64,000 nt of DNA from Monosporascus cannonballus (lineage: Eukaryota > Ascomycota > Sordariomycetes > Xylariales), in the NCBI GenBank assembly GCA_004154925.1, contig QJNS01000703.1:124001-188000 (forward strand), written 5' to 3'. Shown here one piece after another: positions 10,260-21,155 of the stretch (positions are counted from its first letter, which is position 1; each line of letters opens with the position of its first letter). Below the pieces are notes generated by a model. It was not told where the DNA came from and made no database searches. It worked only from the letters and a program-made list of their open reading frames with translations. The position numbers and the translations under genes were made by a program.

Positions 10260-11506
10260 CAGATTCCCGTTATCACTATGAGGACTGGAACAAGTTGTTC
10301 CGGTCAAGTCTAGCAAATGTATCCGTAAAGAAGACTCTATCGTGGACTTTGGCAAGGTTCTTCCCATTATGTGTAGAGCCCTTGTAGAACTGGAATTGGA
10401 AGGCTCGATTCGGTTCATCACTTATCATTCTGAGAATATCTTTGAATAATCGTCCCCGTGGTGACTCGCGGTTCTCAGTTGACAGCGGAAAAGCTGTACA
10501 GACCTTATCCACGATATGCCTCTCCAATTTAACCTACGATATTGTGAAATTTAAGACCTAGTAGTGTCCCGCCATAGTGTAGGGCATCACATTTTTCGGC
10601 ACTCCAGGTCTGACATGACTTCATTCAACATATTAGACAACAGCCCGGCTTTGATAGTATTCTTTCTCCTGCTTTTCGAGGCCGAAATTCTTGGCAGCAG
10701 CAGCTTGCGGCCCGATCGTAATGATTAGCATGAGCTTATACCGTTGCGATGGGGTATATTTAAATGATTGACATGTAATTAGTATGAATATCGCGTATAA
10801 AAATATGCAGCTAGCTTGTGGGGTCTAGAATAATATGGTGGTTGTTTGGATATTGGTGGTGGGCTGAAGGAATTAGCCGCTAGGGGATCCCTAGCGCAAC
10901 GGAGATGTGGGCGCGACAGTCCCACTACTGGTATTTGTATCTATGTAGCTACACCCACACTTCTCCCACCTACCCGTTTTTCACAGCTGCGTCCTTTTAC
11001 GCGCATCCTTATACGCTTTAAATATTACTACTTACGGTTACCTGGGGATAGTTATACGTGGCTAATTGCCTTCTACCTGCAGACCACTACTACACATTAG
11101 TGGGTAGAAAATTCTGCGTAGCTGGTGCAAATCCCACGTTCGCCTCACTTTTTGAGGCTGTGTCGCAGCCTTGCAGTGGCTAACTGCCAGGGCTGATCGC
11201 CAGGCTAAATTCTGACGGTTCGGCACGACATATTAACCTGTTGCACATCACCAGCTGCTGGAATCTCATAAGTCGCAATGTAAAAACGCCAGCTATCGGC
11301 CTGAAACTGGGGACTGCTTCGGGTCGTACCCGTTCGCTAGAATCTCCCTCGTTTGCGTCAACTTCCGTGCATACTGCACTGAGGTAGTCGAGTTCAACGA
11401 CCATCCAGCTTTAGACCATTCGATATCGCGACAAGAATACTGCAAAAATAGTGAGTCGATGAAGGCAATTTGTACTTACCTGGGAGGTTAACTTCTATAG
11501 GCACCA
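10260..11506. other. Intergenic region upstream of the HET gene
   Basis: Largely AT-rich sequence with no supportable gene. Part of the NLR relic may continue to about 10550 but I could not align it to the family by eye. The last few hundred bases should hold the promoter and leader of the HET gene at 11507. A CTATAG six bases before its ATG could be an intron acceptor in the leader. Confidence 0.45.
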
Positions 11507-13306
11507 ATGGGGGCCTGCATAAACTACGACTCCATAGCCACGAACCAAATACGTCTTATCAATGTCCATCCACGGGCGAGCAGCCAGCGATCAACAACTA
11601 GTAGCGACGCCCTGCGTTGCGACCTCGAGACCTACCTTTGCGATGTATGCCCTCCGTACATTGCTTTGTCTTATGCATGGGGCACTGGAGGCCATACTTT
11701 GCCTGTCGAATTTAACGGAAGGACATACCAAATCAGCGAAACTGTTGGGCAGGCGCTTCGGCGCCTCCGCCATGGCCGGAACAAGGTCTACATATGGATA
11801 GATCAGATCTGCATCAACCAGAGTGACTCGATAGAGAAGGGTCACCAAGTCCAACAAATGCGGCAAATCTACACCCAAGCGGAACGTGTCGTTGCGTGGC
11901 TCGGCCCACCCTTCCCTAACAGCGATAAGCTCTTTAAGTACTTGCAGCGGATGGGACGTGCTGTATTGACACAGGATTTGAAGTCTCTCCTGCGTTTGCA
12001 CAGGAATCCCGCCGGCTTGGTGGCCATCGAGGAAGGGTTCAGACTATTTTGCCAAAGATCTTACTGGACACGTCTTTGGATCATGCAAGAGTTTGCTGTA
12101 GCAAATAGACTGAGTATTGCGTGTGGTGAATGTTCCATCGACGCGGAAACCCTCGAGGTTGCGTTGACGGCTCAGGAGTTCACAGAGGAGGGGATACAAG
12201 CACGACAAACCAAGATCACGGCGCTGCATCAAAAAATAGTGTCCATATTTTACCCAGTGGAGAGAAGCTTCCTCGATAACGTCATTACACGCCGTCTGCG
12301 TTATCGTTGGCTGTCTCAAGGTGAGGGAGAGACAGACTCTTTCTTCAGAGTTCTAGTCACCTCACTCGTTCTAGAAATCGATTACAACTTCCCCGCTGCG
12401 ACTGATCATCGAGATCGCGTTTTTGCTCTTCTGCATCTCGCCATTGACTCTGGCGAGTTTAGAGGGTTCCCGGACTACGAGAAGTCTTGCGAAGATGTCT
12501 ACATCGAAACGGCACTTAAGTTCCTGGAACAAGGACATATCGACGTTTTGGCGTATTGCCAGTTCCCGAAAAAGCTAAAGTCTCTGCCCAGCTGGGTTCC
12601 CGACTGGAGTATGGAAGTCCGCAATCCTTGTGCCCAAGCACCATGGTTCAGCAGATTTTCCGCATCAGGGAGCACTCAGCCAACGCGGGAAGCTTCTCAA
12701 GCATCTTTGGGTCGGTTGGTACTTCAAGGAGTCCCGGTAGATGCGGTGAAAGAATACAGCGACATCTGGGACCCTAACTGGTCCAAGCCGTTAGATCGCA
12801 AAGGGGCGATTACCTTTATAGACAATATCCTGCGGCTCTGCAAAAAGTCCCCTCGTGTCAGATGTGATGAAGAAATGGCTGATGCTGCAAGAATTGCAAC
12901 CGCAGATTGCAGTATGTACGACTGGCCAGTCGCTGATGGAATACCCCAATGGTGTGTTGAAGCGCTCGAGAAGTTGAAGAGCGCTGAATGTATCGATGAC
13001 GGATCGAATAGCTCAATGGGGTCGCTGAAGGATCAAAGTACAGATAACGATTGGTACGAGCGGGCTTTGCATCGGCTACACTCACGTCGACCATTTATGA
13101 CTCAAACCGGCTTCGTTGGTCTGGCTCCGTCACATGTCGCAGTTGGAGATGAAGTGTGTATTTTCTCTGGTGGAATAACACCGTATATTGTACGCCCAGG
13201 ACGGCATGAAGCATATACTCTTGTGGGGGAGGCGTATGTCCACGGCATTATGTACGGCAAGTTTCTTAAAGACGATCCCCCACATCGGATTTATGTATTG
13301 GAGTAA
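11507..13306 (+). CDS. Heterokaryon incompatibility (HET) domain protein
   Basis: Intact single-exon gene of 599 residues with an N-terminal HET domain. HET proteins act inside the cell and can trigger cell death after fusion of genetically different hyphae. The three landmarks are present in order: YIALSYAWG (51-59), VYIWIDQICINQSD (94-107) and QAERVVAWLG (about 124-133). A further conserved stretch is SYWTRLWIMQEFAVA (about 185). The C-terminal part (GFVGLAPSHVAVGDEVCIFSGG) is the usual closing segment of this HET type, so the protein looks full length. The start is the first ATG of the frame at 11507. It sits between an NLR relic and a second, broken HET gene, which suggests a local group of recognition genes. 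Its partner specificity is unknown. Confidence 0.92.
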   Translation: MGACINYDSIATNQIRLINVHPRASSQRSTTSSDALRCDLETYLCDVCPPYIALSYAWGTGGHTLPVEFNGRTYQISETVGQALRRLRHGRNKVYIWIDQICINQSDSIEKGHQVQQMRQIYTQAERVVAWLGPPFPNSDKLFKYLQRMGRAVLTQDLKSLLRLHRNPAGLVAIEEGFRLFCQRSYWTRLWIMQEFAVANRLSIACGECSIDAETLEVALTAQEFTEEGIQARQTKITALHQKIVSIFYPVERSFLDNVITRRLRYRWLSQGEGETDSFFRVLVTSLVLEIDYNFPAATDHRDRVFALLHLAIDSGEFRGFPDYEKSCEDVYIETALKFLEQGHIDVLAYCQFPKKLKSLPSWVPDWSMEVRNPCAQAPWFSRFSASGSTQPTREASQASLGRLVLQGVPVDAVKEYSDIWDPNWSKPLDRKGAITFIDNILRLCKKSPRVRCDEEMADAARIATADCSMYDWPVADGIPQWCVEALEKLKSAECIDDGSNSSMGSLKDQSTDNDWYERALHRLHSRRPFMTQTGFVGLAPSHVAVGDEVCIFSGGITPYIVRPGRHEAYTLVGEAYVHGIMYGKFLKDDPPHRIYVLE

Positions 13307-14678
13307 ATAGGTACACCACCCCTTCCAGTGTTAACTATCCTCGTTGTCGCTTCGCGACCTCGCTTTATAAAGCCAACATATATTAGCAACTATATTGACG
13401 CGAGAATACGTCATATGCTAGGGACGAGAATTTGTTTACGAACTAAGCGACTTCATCCTTGCTGAATTACGTGTTGCTTGAGTTTCGATTCACAGTACCA
13501 ATTAAGAGCATTAATAAAGTATTCGTTATTATTATTACGGTTATGCGTTTTCGTTTGTTTTCTTAACTTCAAGAAATGTGAACGGCTTGAGACTCCCGCA
13601 TCTTAGCTAGAGGCGCCTACAGGCTTGGGCATTTGCTTCTGGATCTTTTCCCAAAAATTCGAAGTTCCGTAGCGAGGCCGTTTTCGGAAGTGTCCTCTGG
13701 GTCGTTAATAGATATTCAGTTTAGGTCGCGCTACCAACCATTAGATAGTTAAGGTTATGTGTTGACTTTCTACTGCCACTGCAGTTGTTCAGTTTACCCA
13801 CAAAGCCGTGTTAGAACCAGCTGGAACCCCCGAGTCTCGGAGAGCTTCTTATCGTACTAGGGGTCCATGCCTCGTAAACTCTGTGCAGATGCTGCCACAG
13901 CCTGTTCAAGTTGTTAGGATAATTATGAAACCCTGACATCACACACGGAAGCATATACAACTGAAGAAGCTTTATCAGGCTCTACCCCCCAAGAGGTCCT
14001 AGCTGGAAAGAGAGGACGGCGAAGCCTCCTTAAATACATGGAAAATCAACTGTAGCTATGAGAGATAACTGTCGAAAGTGACCGTAGGTGGTCCGATAAG
14101 TGGTGCAACTGATGGTCCCATTTATATGGGCCTTCGGCTAGGTCCGACAATAATCTTATTTAGCAATCCCCGCGACGGAGCCAAACACCCAGAGAACGGA
14201 ATAATTATCCTCCAGGGCTTTTCGCTGTTTGCTTCATTATTGCAATTGACGCTTGACTAGTAACAAGTTTAGTAGATCAAGAGATTGGTTTAAACTGTAG
14301 GTTAAGAGCAACTCAATGGAGCTTTATATGAACGAATTGCTAAAGTGTGAAAGGAAGAACTTGCAGGAACTATCAAACGATCGGATTTGCAGGGATATCC
14401 TACAGGTAGCATGAAAATTTTCTATCTAGCCAAATTATCTGTGGTAATGAACTGCCAAAATAAAAGAATTTTGCATTTAACGAAAGATGCAACCCACGAT
14501 CAACGAAGTGAATAAACCCAACGACCACCGAAGTAAATGTAGCTAACGAAAGGTGATCAACTCAGTACCCGCTTCCTACCAGCTTTCTGCCAGCCTCTGC
14601 GCGCCACGCCGACCCAAGCACCGGCCAACGGTGCAACCGCCTGTTGAACCAAAGGCTGTGCTCATTCGATCGCAGTAT
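13307..14678. other. AT-rich intergenic region with a diverged repeat
   Basis: No gene is supported. It contains one copy of a dispersed repeat (13927 to about 14090) and several degenerate short repeats near 14480-14560. The 3' ends of the HET gene and of the secreted-protein gene converge on this stretch. Confidence 0.5.
13927..14090 (+). repeat. Dispersed direct repeat, copy A
   Basis: Begins with GAAACCCTGACATCACACAC and resembles 16943 to about 17105 over about 160 bp: identical at the start, then diverged with indels (shared AGGTCCTAGC, shared TAAATACA). Both copies are in the same orientation, about 3 kb apart, around the secreted-protein gene. They may be remnants of a transposon family or of a pair of old terminal repeats. 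Confidence 0.6.
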
Positions 14679-15239
14679 CTAGCAGTCAAACTCACACCAC
14701 AAGTCAAACTCATGGCGGTGGCCATTGCTCGGCCTGGGACTCTTGTATCTATAGTTCTGGCATTCGTGGGAATTCCAATGCTGAGAACCGTAATGGAGAG
14801 TGAATGAACGCCTCCAGTTGTCGTTTACGAGGCCGCCTGGGATCTTGCCATCAATCCACAGCTCCAAACCCTTCGTCGTCTTGATCTTGATTTGATAGTT
14901 GGGATTGGTTGCTGACCACGTGCCAACGTGCTGCCAGTTCCAATCATAGCCCATGGGCTGAGCCGGCACCTGTCTGTCTAGAAGGTTGATGTTGTACTTA
15001 GTAGTACATCTGTTCCCACATAAGCCATTCGACGCTGTGCGAACGACATTAGTTTTCCTGACTTGCCGACGGGGGAGAGAATGGGCCTTACAGTCTATGT
15101 GGATATGGGCTTCACATTTATCCGTGTTCTTACGCGGCATAAGAGGAGAGCTCAAAGACGTGTCTTCAGCTGCAGTTGGCGCAGCGACAACAGCGGTGGC
15201 GAACAGGCCGTGAAGGATGATGTTCTTGAGGGAAGCCAT
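14679..15239 (-). CDS. Small cysteine-rich secreted protein
   Basis: Predicted 186-residue secreted protein. The frame is open further upstream, but I chose the ATG at 15239 because it begins a clean signal peptide (MASLKNIILHGLFATAVVA, cleavage near residues 19-24). The mature part has seven cysteines (42, 50, 74, 78, 160, 182, 186) and ends in Cys. Basic pairs at 36-37, 57-58 and 61-62 could be Kex2-type processing sites, leaving a C-terminal core of about 125 residues rich in aromatic residues. No family is recognised. Such proteins are often effectors, antimicrobial or recognition molecules, but nothing here proves that. It lies between the two HET loci and has a striking 3 x 40 bp repeat about 240 bp upstream. 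Confidence 0.7.
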   Translation of the reverse strand: MASLKNIILHGLFATAVVAAPTAAEDTSLSSPLMPRKNTDKCEAHIHIDCKAHSLPRRQVRKTNVVRTASNGLCGNRCTTKYNINLLDRQVPAQPMGYDWNWQHVGTWSATNPNYQIKIKTTKGLELWIDGKIPGGLVNDNWRRSFTLHYGSQHWNSHECQNYRYKSPRPSNGHRHEFDLWCEFDC

Positions 15240-15480
15240 GTCGAAGATGGTGAGAATCGTACTAGTTGAGGTGACTGTTGGTTTGATGTGTAAGTCTTGA
15301 TACTGTTGTGGGAGAAGGTAGTGGGATGATGGAAGAAAAGCAAAGAAAACGACTGCGATGGGACCTTCTTTTATAATCTTCAAATCGCAGCGGCGTAGTG
15401 AAAAGAAGTCAGTTAGTCTATCCGCTCTCCATTAACCAAGGCATTGCGTGGCGGAGTGAGCAGCTGGTAGTCCTTTCTGA

Positions 15481-15594
15481 GCGGCCGCATTTACCCCTTC
15501 GCATATGGAGTCCTGTATGAGCGGCCGCATTTACCCCTTCGCATATGGAGTCCTGTATGAGCGGCCGCATTTACCCCTTCGCATATGGAGTCCT
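15481..15594 (+). repeat. Tandem repeat, three copies of a 40-bp unit
   Basis: The unit starts at 15481, 15521 and 15561, and the copies are identical until the third ends at about 15594. Each contains the 8-bp palindrome GCGGCCGC and the 6-bp palindrome CATATG. The repeat lies about 240 bp upstream of the ATG of the leftward secreted-protein gene, so it may be in its promoter. A weakly related half unit (TCCTTTCTGA) precedes the first copy. Confidence 0.9.
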
Positions 15595-16177
15595 AATCCT
15601 GCCACTGCGCCGATTTTGATTCGAGTTTTCATATTGTTCGCGTATCCAGCGCTAATGTAAGGGGATAATATTCGACGCTTGGGATGGACGGCTCTGCACC
15701 GCCTTGTGGGAGATATTCTTCCCCTGGAAGCCCTTATGGAGCCCAATGTAGACGTCACAGCTGGCTGGCTACTCTGTTGGTCAAAACTATTTATTCCCCT
15801 CCCCGACAGTGTCATAGACACGATTACGATGCTCTTTTCGAGCGTAGACTCCCGAATCCGGGCGACTTTACTCGGTTCTCTTATGTGTCAGGCATCGGAA
15901 ACAGCTTCTGTGTTCAGGGAAGGCACTATCATATCAAGGCTCTCATTTGGCGCATATTTGAGATTCAATGCTACGCCTGAATGGATGGAGGATCCGCAAA
16001 GTGGGCCGCCTTAGAAACAGCGCCACGATAGGTTTTTTGGTAGGGGCCTTTTGTAGTTAAGAAGGTTTTGTTTCCGCTCTGGTGGATTTTTAGCTTTAAT
16101 CAGCCTCTAGATTCAGAAATAGATATTAGCGTTGATCAAATTCCACTACCTAATAAATAGTGTTACATGAGTACGTC

Positions 16178-16233
16178 CCTTCGCGTCAAATCCTACGCTA
16201 AGGCTCCTTCGCGTCAAATCTCACGCTAAGAGG
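16178..16233 (+). repeat. Tandem duplication of a 28-bp unit
   Basis: Two near-identical copies (starting at 16178 and 16206) of a unit beginning CCTTCGCGTCAAAT and containing ACGCTAAG. It is a local duplication in a gene-free region, with no evident function. Confidence 0.75.
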
Positions 16234-16942
16234 CATAGCTAAGATTCCATAGCCGCATCTAGATTTGTTAAGGCTGCATCCCACACCACACCGCTATGGG
16301 CAAAAGATTGGTGATTGATTGCACTGGGAGCAATCAACTGGGTGCTTACTGCTGTACATGAACCAGAGAACTAAGTACATCACTGGAAGCTGCTACGGTG
16401 AACAAGGCCGTAACAAGACTGCTCGGCTATAATGTACGCAGCTTTGCGGGATTCAATAAATGATAACCTCATAAAGGCTGAAACTACTATAACTGTCACA
16501 CTTACTAAGGAGCAGATACACAGCTCTTGAAGGTATATTGACTTGTAGGAAGCTAGGAAGTGGTGATCCCACTTGTTGTGGGTGATCCACTGATATAGGG
16601 TTTCGGAAAGGAACAACAATCACCCGAAAACCCCAGCTAGGGGTGCCCTTTTCCACGACAATAATATAATGAATTATTTTTAAACCTTATAAAACTTCCT
16701 ATTCTTGGAGCTACGCTAGTCCAACAGCACCCCCAATCAGTACACAATCCCACACTGAAGAAGTGCAACACGTTGCCCACAGTTTATGAATTGGCTATAT
16801 AAAAGCAGTAGGCGTTGCGAGAGCACATGCAATTAGCTAATACAATATAACACCTGACGCCCCCTATATCCGACAAAATGCAAACCCTTTCGTCCAAAGC
16901 CCAAAAAAGTCCCAGAACAACACTAAACGTTGCGGAAAATAT

Positions 16943-17105
16943 GAAACCCTGACATCACACACAGAAGCATATAACTGAAGAAGAAGTGTATTAAAGGTTG
17001 CCTGACCTCTGGAAGGTCCTAGCGAGAAAGTGAAGGTAGCGAACCCCCCTTTCATCCACGTAAATACAGCTGTGGCTGAGAGGAAAAGGTACCAGGGGTG
17101 CATAA
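16943..17105 (+). repeat. Dispersed direct repeat, copy B
   Basis: Second copy of the repeat at 13927. It shares GAAACCCTGACATCACACAC and then diverges. It ends about 100 bp before the start of the broken HET gene. Confidence 0.6.
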
Positions 17106-17200
17106 AGTAATCTCCGCTAGGGCTGACTGGCGTTGTTAGGTCTGACAGAAAAGCCCGTACGCTGTTCCACAACACAGCCTCCCCCCCACAACTCCACACA

Positions 17201-19356
17201 ATGCTCCAGCTCTTGGCGGAGTCATCCCCGCCCGCGCAGGATGCTGAGGAGGCGCGGCGGGCGGCGCGCAGCTGGCGGCGACACGTGGACCTGCCGGCGG
17301 AGGACCGCAGCCAGGGCCTCTGCGCGCGGCACCGGGCGGTGCATCAGCGGGCCGCCAGCTTTTCCGGGTGGCCGCTGGCGGCGGAACCGCCTGCGGACGC
17401 GCACTTCGGGACGCTGGCGGACGTGGTAGCGCGGCGGGACTGGTGCGCCCTCTGCGGCCTGATCGCGCGCTCCGCGTCGCACCTGTCGAACGCCGGGTCG
17501 GCCGAGGTGCTCGGGTGCTGGGTGCGCGACGGGAAATGTCGCGGGTCCGAGGCCACGTCTCTGCGACTGCGCATCGTGCCCGAGATGATACGCTGGGAGG
17601 ACGCGTTCGAGCCCTTTGATGTCGTGCCCCTGGACGGGAGTCCGGAACCCGGCTTGTTTGCGGGCAGGCCGCTCGAGGCTGGTCGCTTTGATACTTCACC
17701 GTTGAGGGGTTGGATGAATTCCTGTACCGAGCGGCATGGCTCTGACTGTGCCAATGTTCGGACCTGGAATACTAAGGACTACAATGCACCATTTATCCGA
17801 CTTCTTGATGTTGAGTTGAATTGCATCGTTTATGTTGATGAGCCGCCCGAGTATGTGGCCCTAAGTTACGTATGGGGGACGGCACCGGTCTTCAAGGCGA
17901 CAAATGAGAACATCAAACAGTTAGCAGAACCTGGGGGCTGGATCATTTCCACGAGGATCTCCCGAGAACCATACAAGACGCCATCATAGTCGCCAGGAAA
18001 GTCGGGTTCCGTTATCTCTGGGTGGACTCGCTCTGTATCCTTCAAGACTCCGTCGTCGATAAGAGATACTAGCTCGCCGCCATAGACCGCATCTACGCCG
18101 AGGCCGCGCTAGCGATCGTCGCCGCGGGGGGAGACGACGCCAACGCGGGCATCTCGGGCCTGCATCCTGGATCGCGGAACATCCGGCAGCAGACAGCGCG
18201 ATACTCGTCCGAGCTCACGCTCGTGAGCCTGTTGCCGGACTGGCAGGGTGTCGTCGATGGGTCCACTTGGAACTCCCGCGGCTGGACGTATCAAGAGCGC
18301 GTGCTGTCACGCCGGTGCTTGTTCTTCACGAAGGATACCGTCTACTTCCATTGCAGTAGGGCGATCTGGGGTGAGGATTATCACGCCGAAACGCCTTTGC
18401 TCGAGTACTGTGCGCCGATGTTCGATATCGAACTCAGTCGGAGTTGGCAACCGCCCAAGTTCAGTCGGAGGGGAAACCATCGCCTCAGCGGGGGAGGCAA
18501 CGTTGACGGAGACCGCAAGACGGAGACTTCCCTGACGAAGAACTAGTTTGACGAGTACAGCAAGGTGATGGCCGAATACACCTCGAGAGACCTGACGAAC
18601 GCCACGGATCGCGTCCGGGCCGTAGGGGGAATACTCAATATCTACCGCTCATTTTATAACTGCAACTTCCTTTGTGGCATTCCGGATTCATATCTAGAAG
18701 CCAGGATCCTGTGGCAGCCCACCGAAGTTTTGAAGCGGGCGGTGGACGACCAGCCAAACGGCCGGCCGCTCTTCCCCAGCTGGTCCTGGGCGGGCTGGAT
18801 CGGGGGCGTGCGCTACGACGCCCCGGACGACTCTAATGGTCATGAAGTAAAATACCTTGTGGAGCGTACGAAGCCCTTCACGCAGGTCTTACCACAAGAA
18901 GTCCGAGGTTCGTCGATAGTTGGTCTCGCCATCCGGACGTACGTGGCCAAGTTCAAGTTAACGCTGCACGATCGCAGCGGGAAGGGAGACGACGGGTCGC
19001 GCGGCCTTACCCGCTTCGGAATCACCAGCTGCGCTCCAGCATCGGCTGGTGGTGGGGGAGACTGGTTGGGGACAATCCTCCTTCCCAAAACAACTTTTCG
19101 GCGTAAACTACATATACCGCATGAGCTCATCATCCTCACCGAGGCATGTAGCTTTTCCAGCGATGAGCTGTCCTGGACGGCCTCGAAAGAGATAGAGGAG
19201 TATGCGGTCTACGATGTCATGCTAATAAAGAGGCTAGGGGAAACTGGAGGATCTGGAACCAGCAAATCGAAGGTGGAGAGAGTTGGCATTGGAAGGATGG
19301 TCAAACAGGCTTGGGCAAGTTTGGCAGAATCCTGGGAAGACTTTCTAATCGTTTAA
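17201..19356 (+). pseudogene. HET domain protein, disrupted
   Basis: A second, different HET gene of about 715 codons with at least three lesions. The N-terminal part (17201 to about 17930) carries the zinc-finger-like WCALCGLI region common in this HET class and the first HET motif YVALSYVWGTAP. In the run of five G at 17933-17937 the frame shifts by one base, consistent with one missing G. The other frame then continues with [14 protein letters not shown], is cut by TAG at 18070, resumes with AAIDRIYAEAALAIVAAGG and GWTYQERVLSRRCLF, and is cut again by TAG at about 18546. The rest (VMAEYTSRDLT, FPSWSWAGW) is open to 19356. The parts are well preserved, so inactivation is recent or partly a sequence error. 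The first 500 bp are markedly GC-rich. Confidence 0.82.
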
Positions 19357-21155
19357 ATTGTTTTACCTACCGCTTAAATATCAGCCACATAGTTCGTTTA
19401 GAAGACATCTTCTATAGAAGTCTTTGGATACCACACAAGAAACGGTTATATCTGACTCCAAGCAGAGATGATATGCCCAGTTCGACTGTTCATGATGTAG
19501 CTTCATAGTGAGCTCCATTGCTTTGAGCTGGTGCTGTGAATAAGCATGGTGCGCACGGTGCTTTATCAAATGTTCTAAATTTTTACGCCATCTAGTTGAT
19601 AACATGTGATTTCTACCTGTGAGCTGAGGCGAGCGTATAGGTTATGTAATAAGTTGTGCTACTCATCCATCAATTTTCTGTATGGAAGCTATATTCCTTT
19701 ATTAACCCCTAGTAACGCCCGGTGCTCCTATTTTAAAATCCCTGTACTACTTATTGCTTACCTTTCCATTATGTAAGAGTATGACGCTTCCAATAATGTT
19801 TTATGGTTTATTTTATCCTTATTATCCATTATCCAAACACTCAAACCCAGTTTAATTGTGTGATTTTTGGATGAGAAACACGTAAAGTAAAATATACATG
19901 TAATTGCACCCTGCGCCCTCAGCCTCCGAGATCGGGCTCCGCCACCACGCAAACCGCACCCTGCCAGGTCAATGTCAACTCGCCAGATGTGGCCTTGCCG
20001 CCATTTCCATCACCTACCAGCTCAGCATCGCCTCCGTCGCGGCTAACCTGCCCGGGATGACGCCTACGTGAACATCTCTAGCCACGTCGCGCATAGACTC
20101 CGTGTTGCGGCAGGCGTATACCTCGCGGGGCTAGTCCTCGGCGTGCTTCACTTCCCCTTTGGGCCGCGCGCCATCGGGTTTCTGAAACGAGTTCGGGAGG
20201 ATAAGGGTGTTGATGGCGACTCAATGGCGGACAACACAGATAGCATGGCGGCTTGGTTATGATTTAATGCCATTAGGGGTGTTGTAGCGGATATACCCTC
20301 ATGGGTTTACTACTTGGTTGCTTTTGTATGCCATGATGTGAGAGTATAGGCTGTGACTTGTTGTTTTAGTTAAAGGGGACATTCCTTGGATCCAGAAAGT
20401 AATCCATTTAGAAGTCACTGCTCATCATGGTGATCCAAAAAGGCCGAGGCAATATTTCGGGCATTTGGAAAGATTTATTACACGGCTCTCAAAGCAAAGG
20501 CTGTGGAAGAAGGGCTCCCGTCGCTTAGAATTGGCCAGAGGCTACTCTTTCCAGCTAGAAGGCTTTCAATTCTTAAAAGTGGGATAAGGGCAAACTGGTA
20601 TTCTCGTGTGCCGATAAAATCATAATATCAGTTTCCGGGGTTGGCATCATCGGCCTGGAAGTATGATAATACATTAGTGAAGAAGGATAGTGATAGCACC
20701 AAACCAGTACAGTCCCGCTTAATTCCGAAATGATTCCCAAACCTAGAAGTATATTTCGGATACCCCTTATTCTTGGCTTGAGAAACTGAAGAGTCATGAG
20801 ATTTCAGCTCAAAGTTGGTCGTAAGTACGATTCACATAAGTATTATATAAAACACTTACAGTATAAGCCAAACCACATTCAAAATAGCTAGACTTAGGGA
20901 ACCACAGAGTGATTTCCAGCGTAGTAGGTGTGCATAGAAACGCTTTAGCCCCCCTTGTTGCTGCAAAGATCATGGCCGTGGTCCGTGCACAATTCGGAGC
21001 TGCTTAATGCAATTACGAGATGGCCCACTTCCGCTGATTAAGCTCAGGAGCATCAAGCTGGCACTGCATTCCTCTGGTACATCTCAAGACAATTAATTTG
21101 AGGTGGTTGTCTGACATATTCTAACCTGGGCAAACTCCTTCCTAGCCAACAGACA
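19357..21155. other. Intergenic region between HET relic and SEH1
   Basis: AT-rich, apart from a more GC-rich patch at about 19910-20270 that contains short open frames with no recognisable domain and could be a decayed gene piece. The last few hundred bases hold the SEH1 promoter. Confidence 0.45.

Larger units (their letters stand above)
15595..17200. other. Intergenic region with repeat remnants
   Basis: Contains a short tandem repeat (16178-16233) and copy B of the dispersed repeat (16943 to about 17105), but no gene I can support. An open frame of 111 codons at 15679-16014 on the plus strand has no recognisable domain. The final 100 bp leads into the broken HET gene. Confidence 0.45.

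Noticed and set aside
11095..11160. Possible tRNA or tRNA-derived SINE (GGTGCAAATCC resembles a B box)
   Set aside because: Two mismatches to the B box, no A box at a proper distance, and no cloverleaf can be drawn.
15481..15594. The 40-bp repeats as a CRISPR-like array
   Set aside because: The copies are directly adjacent with no spacers, and the genome is fungal.
17136..17754. Overlapping minus-strand open frames of 130-190 codons over the GC-rich start of the broken HET gene
   Set aside because: They are Arg/Pro/Ala-rich shadows caused by GC-rich codon use, while the plus strand carries recognisable HET-class motifs.
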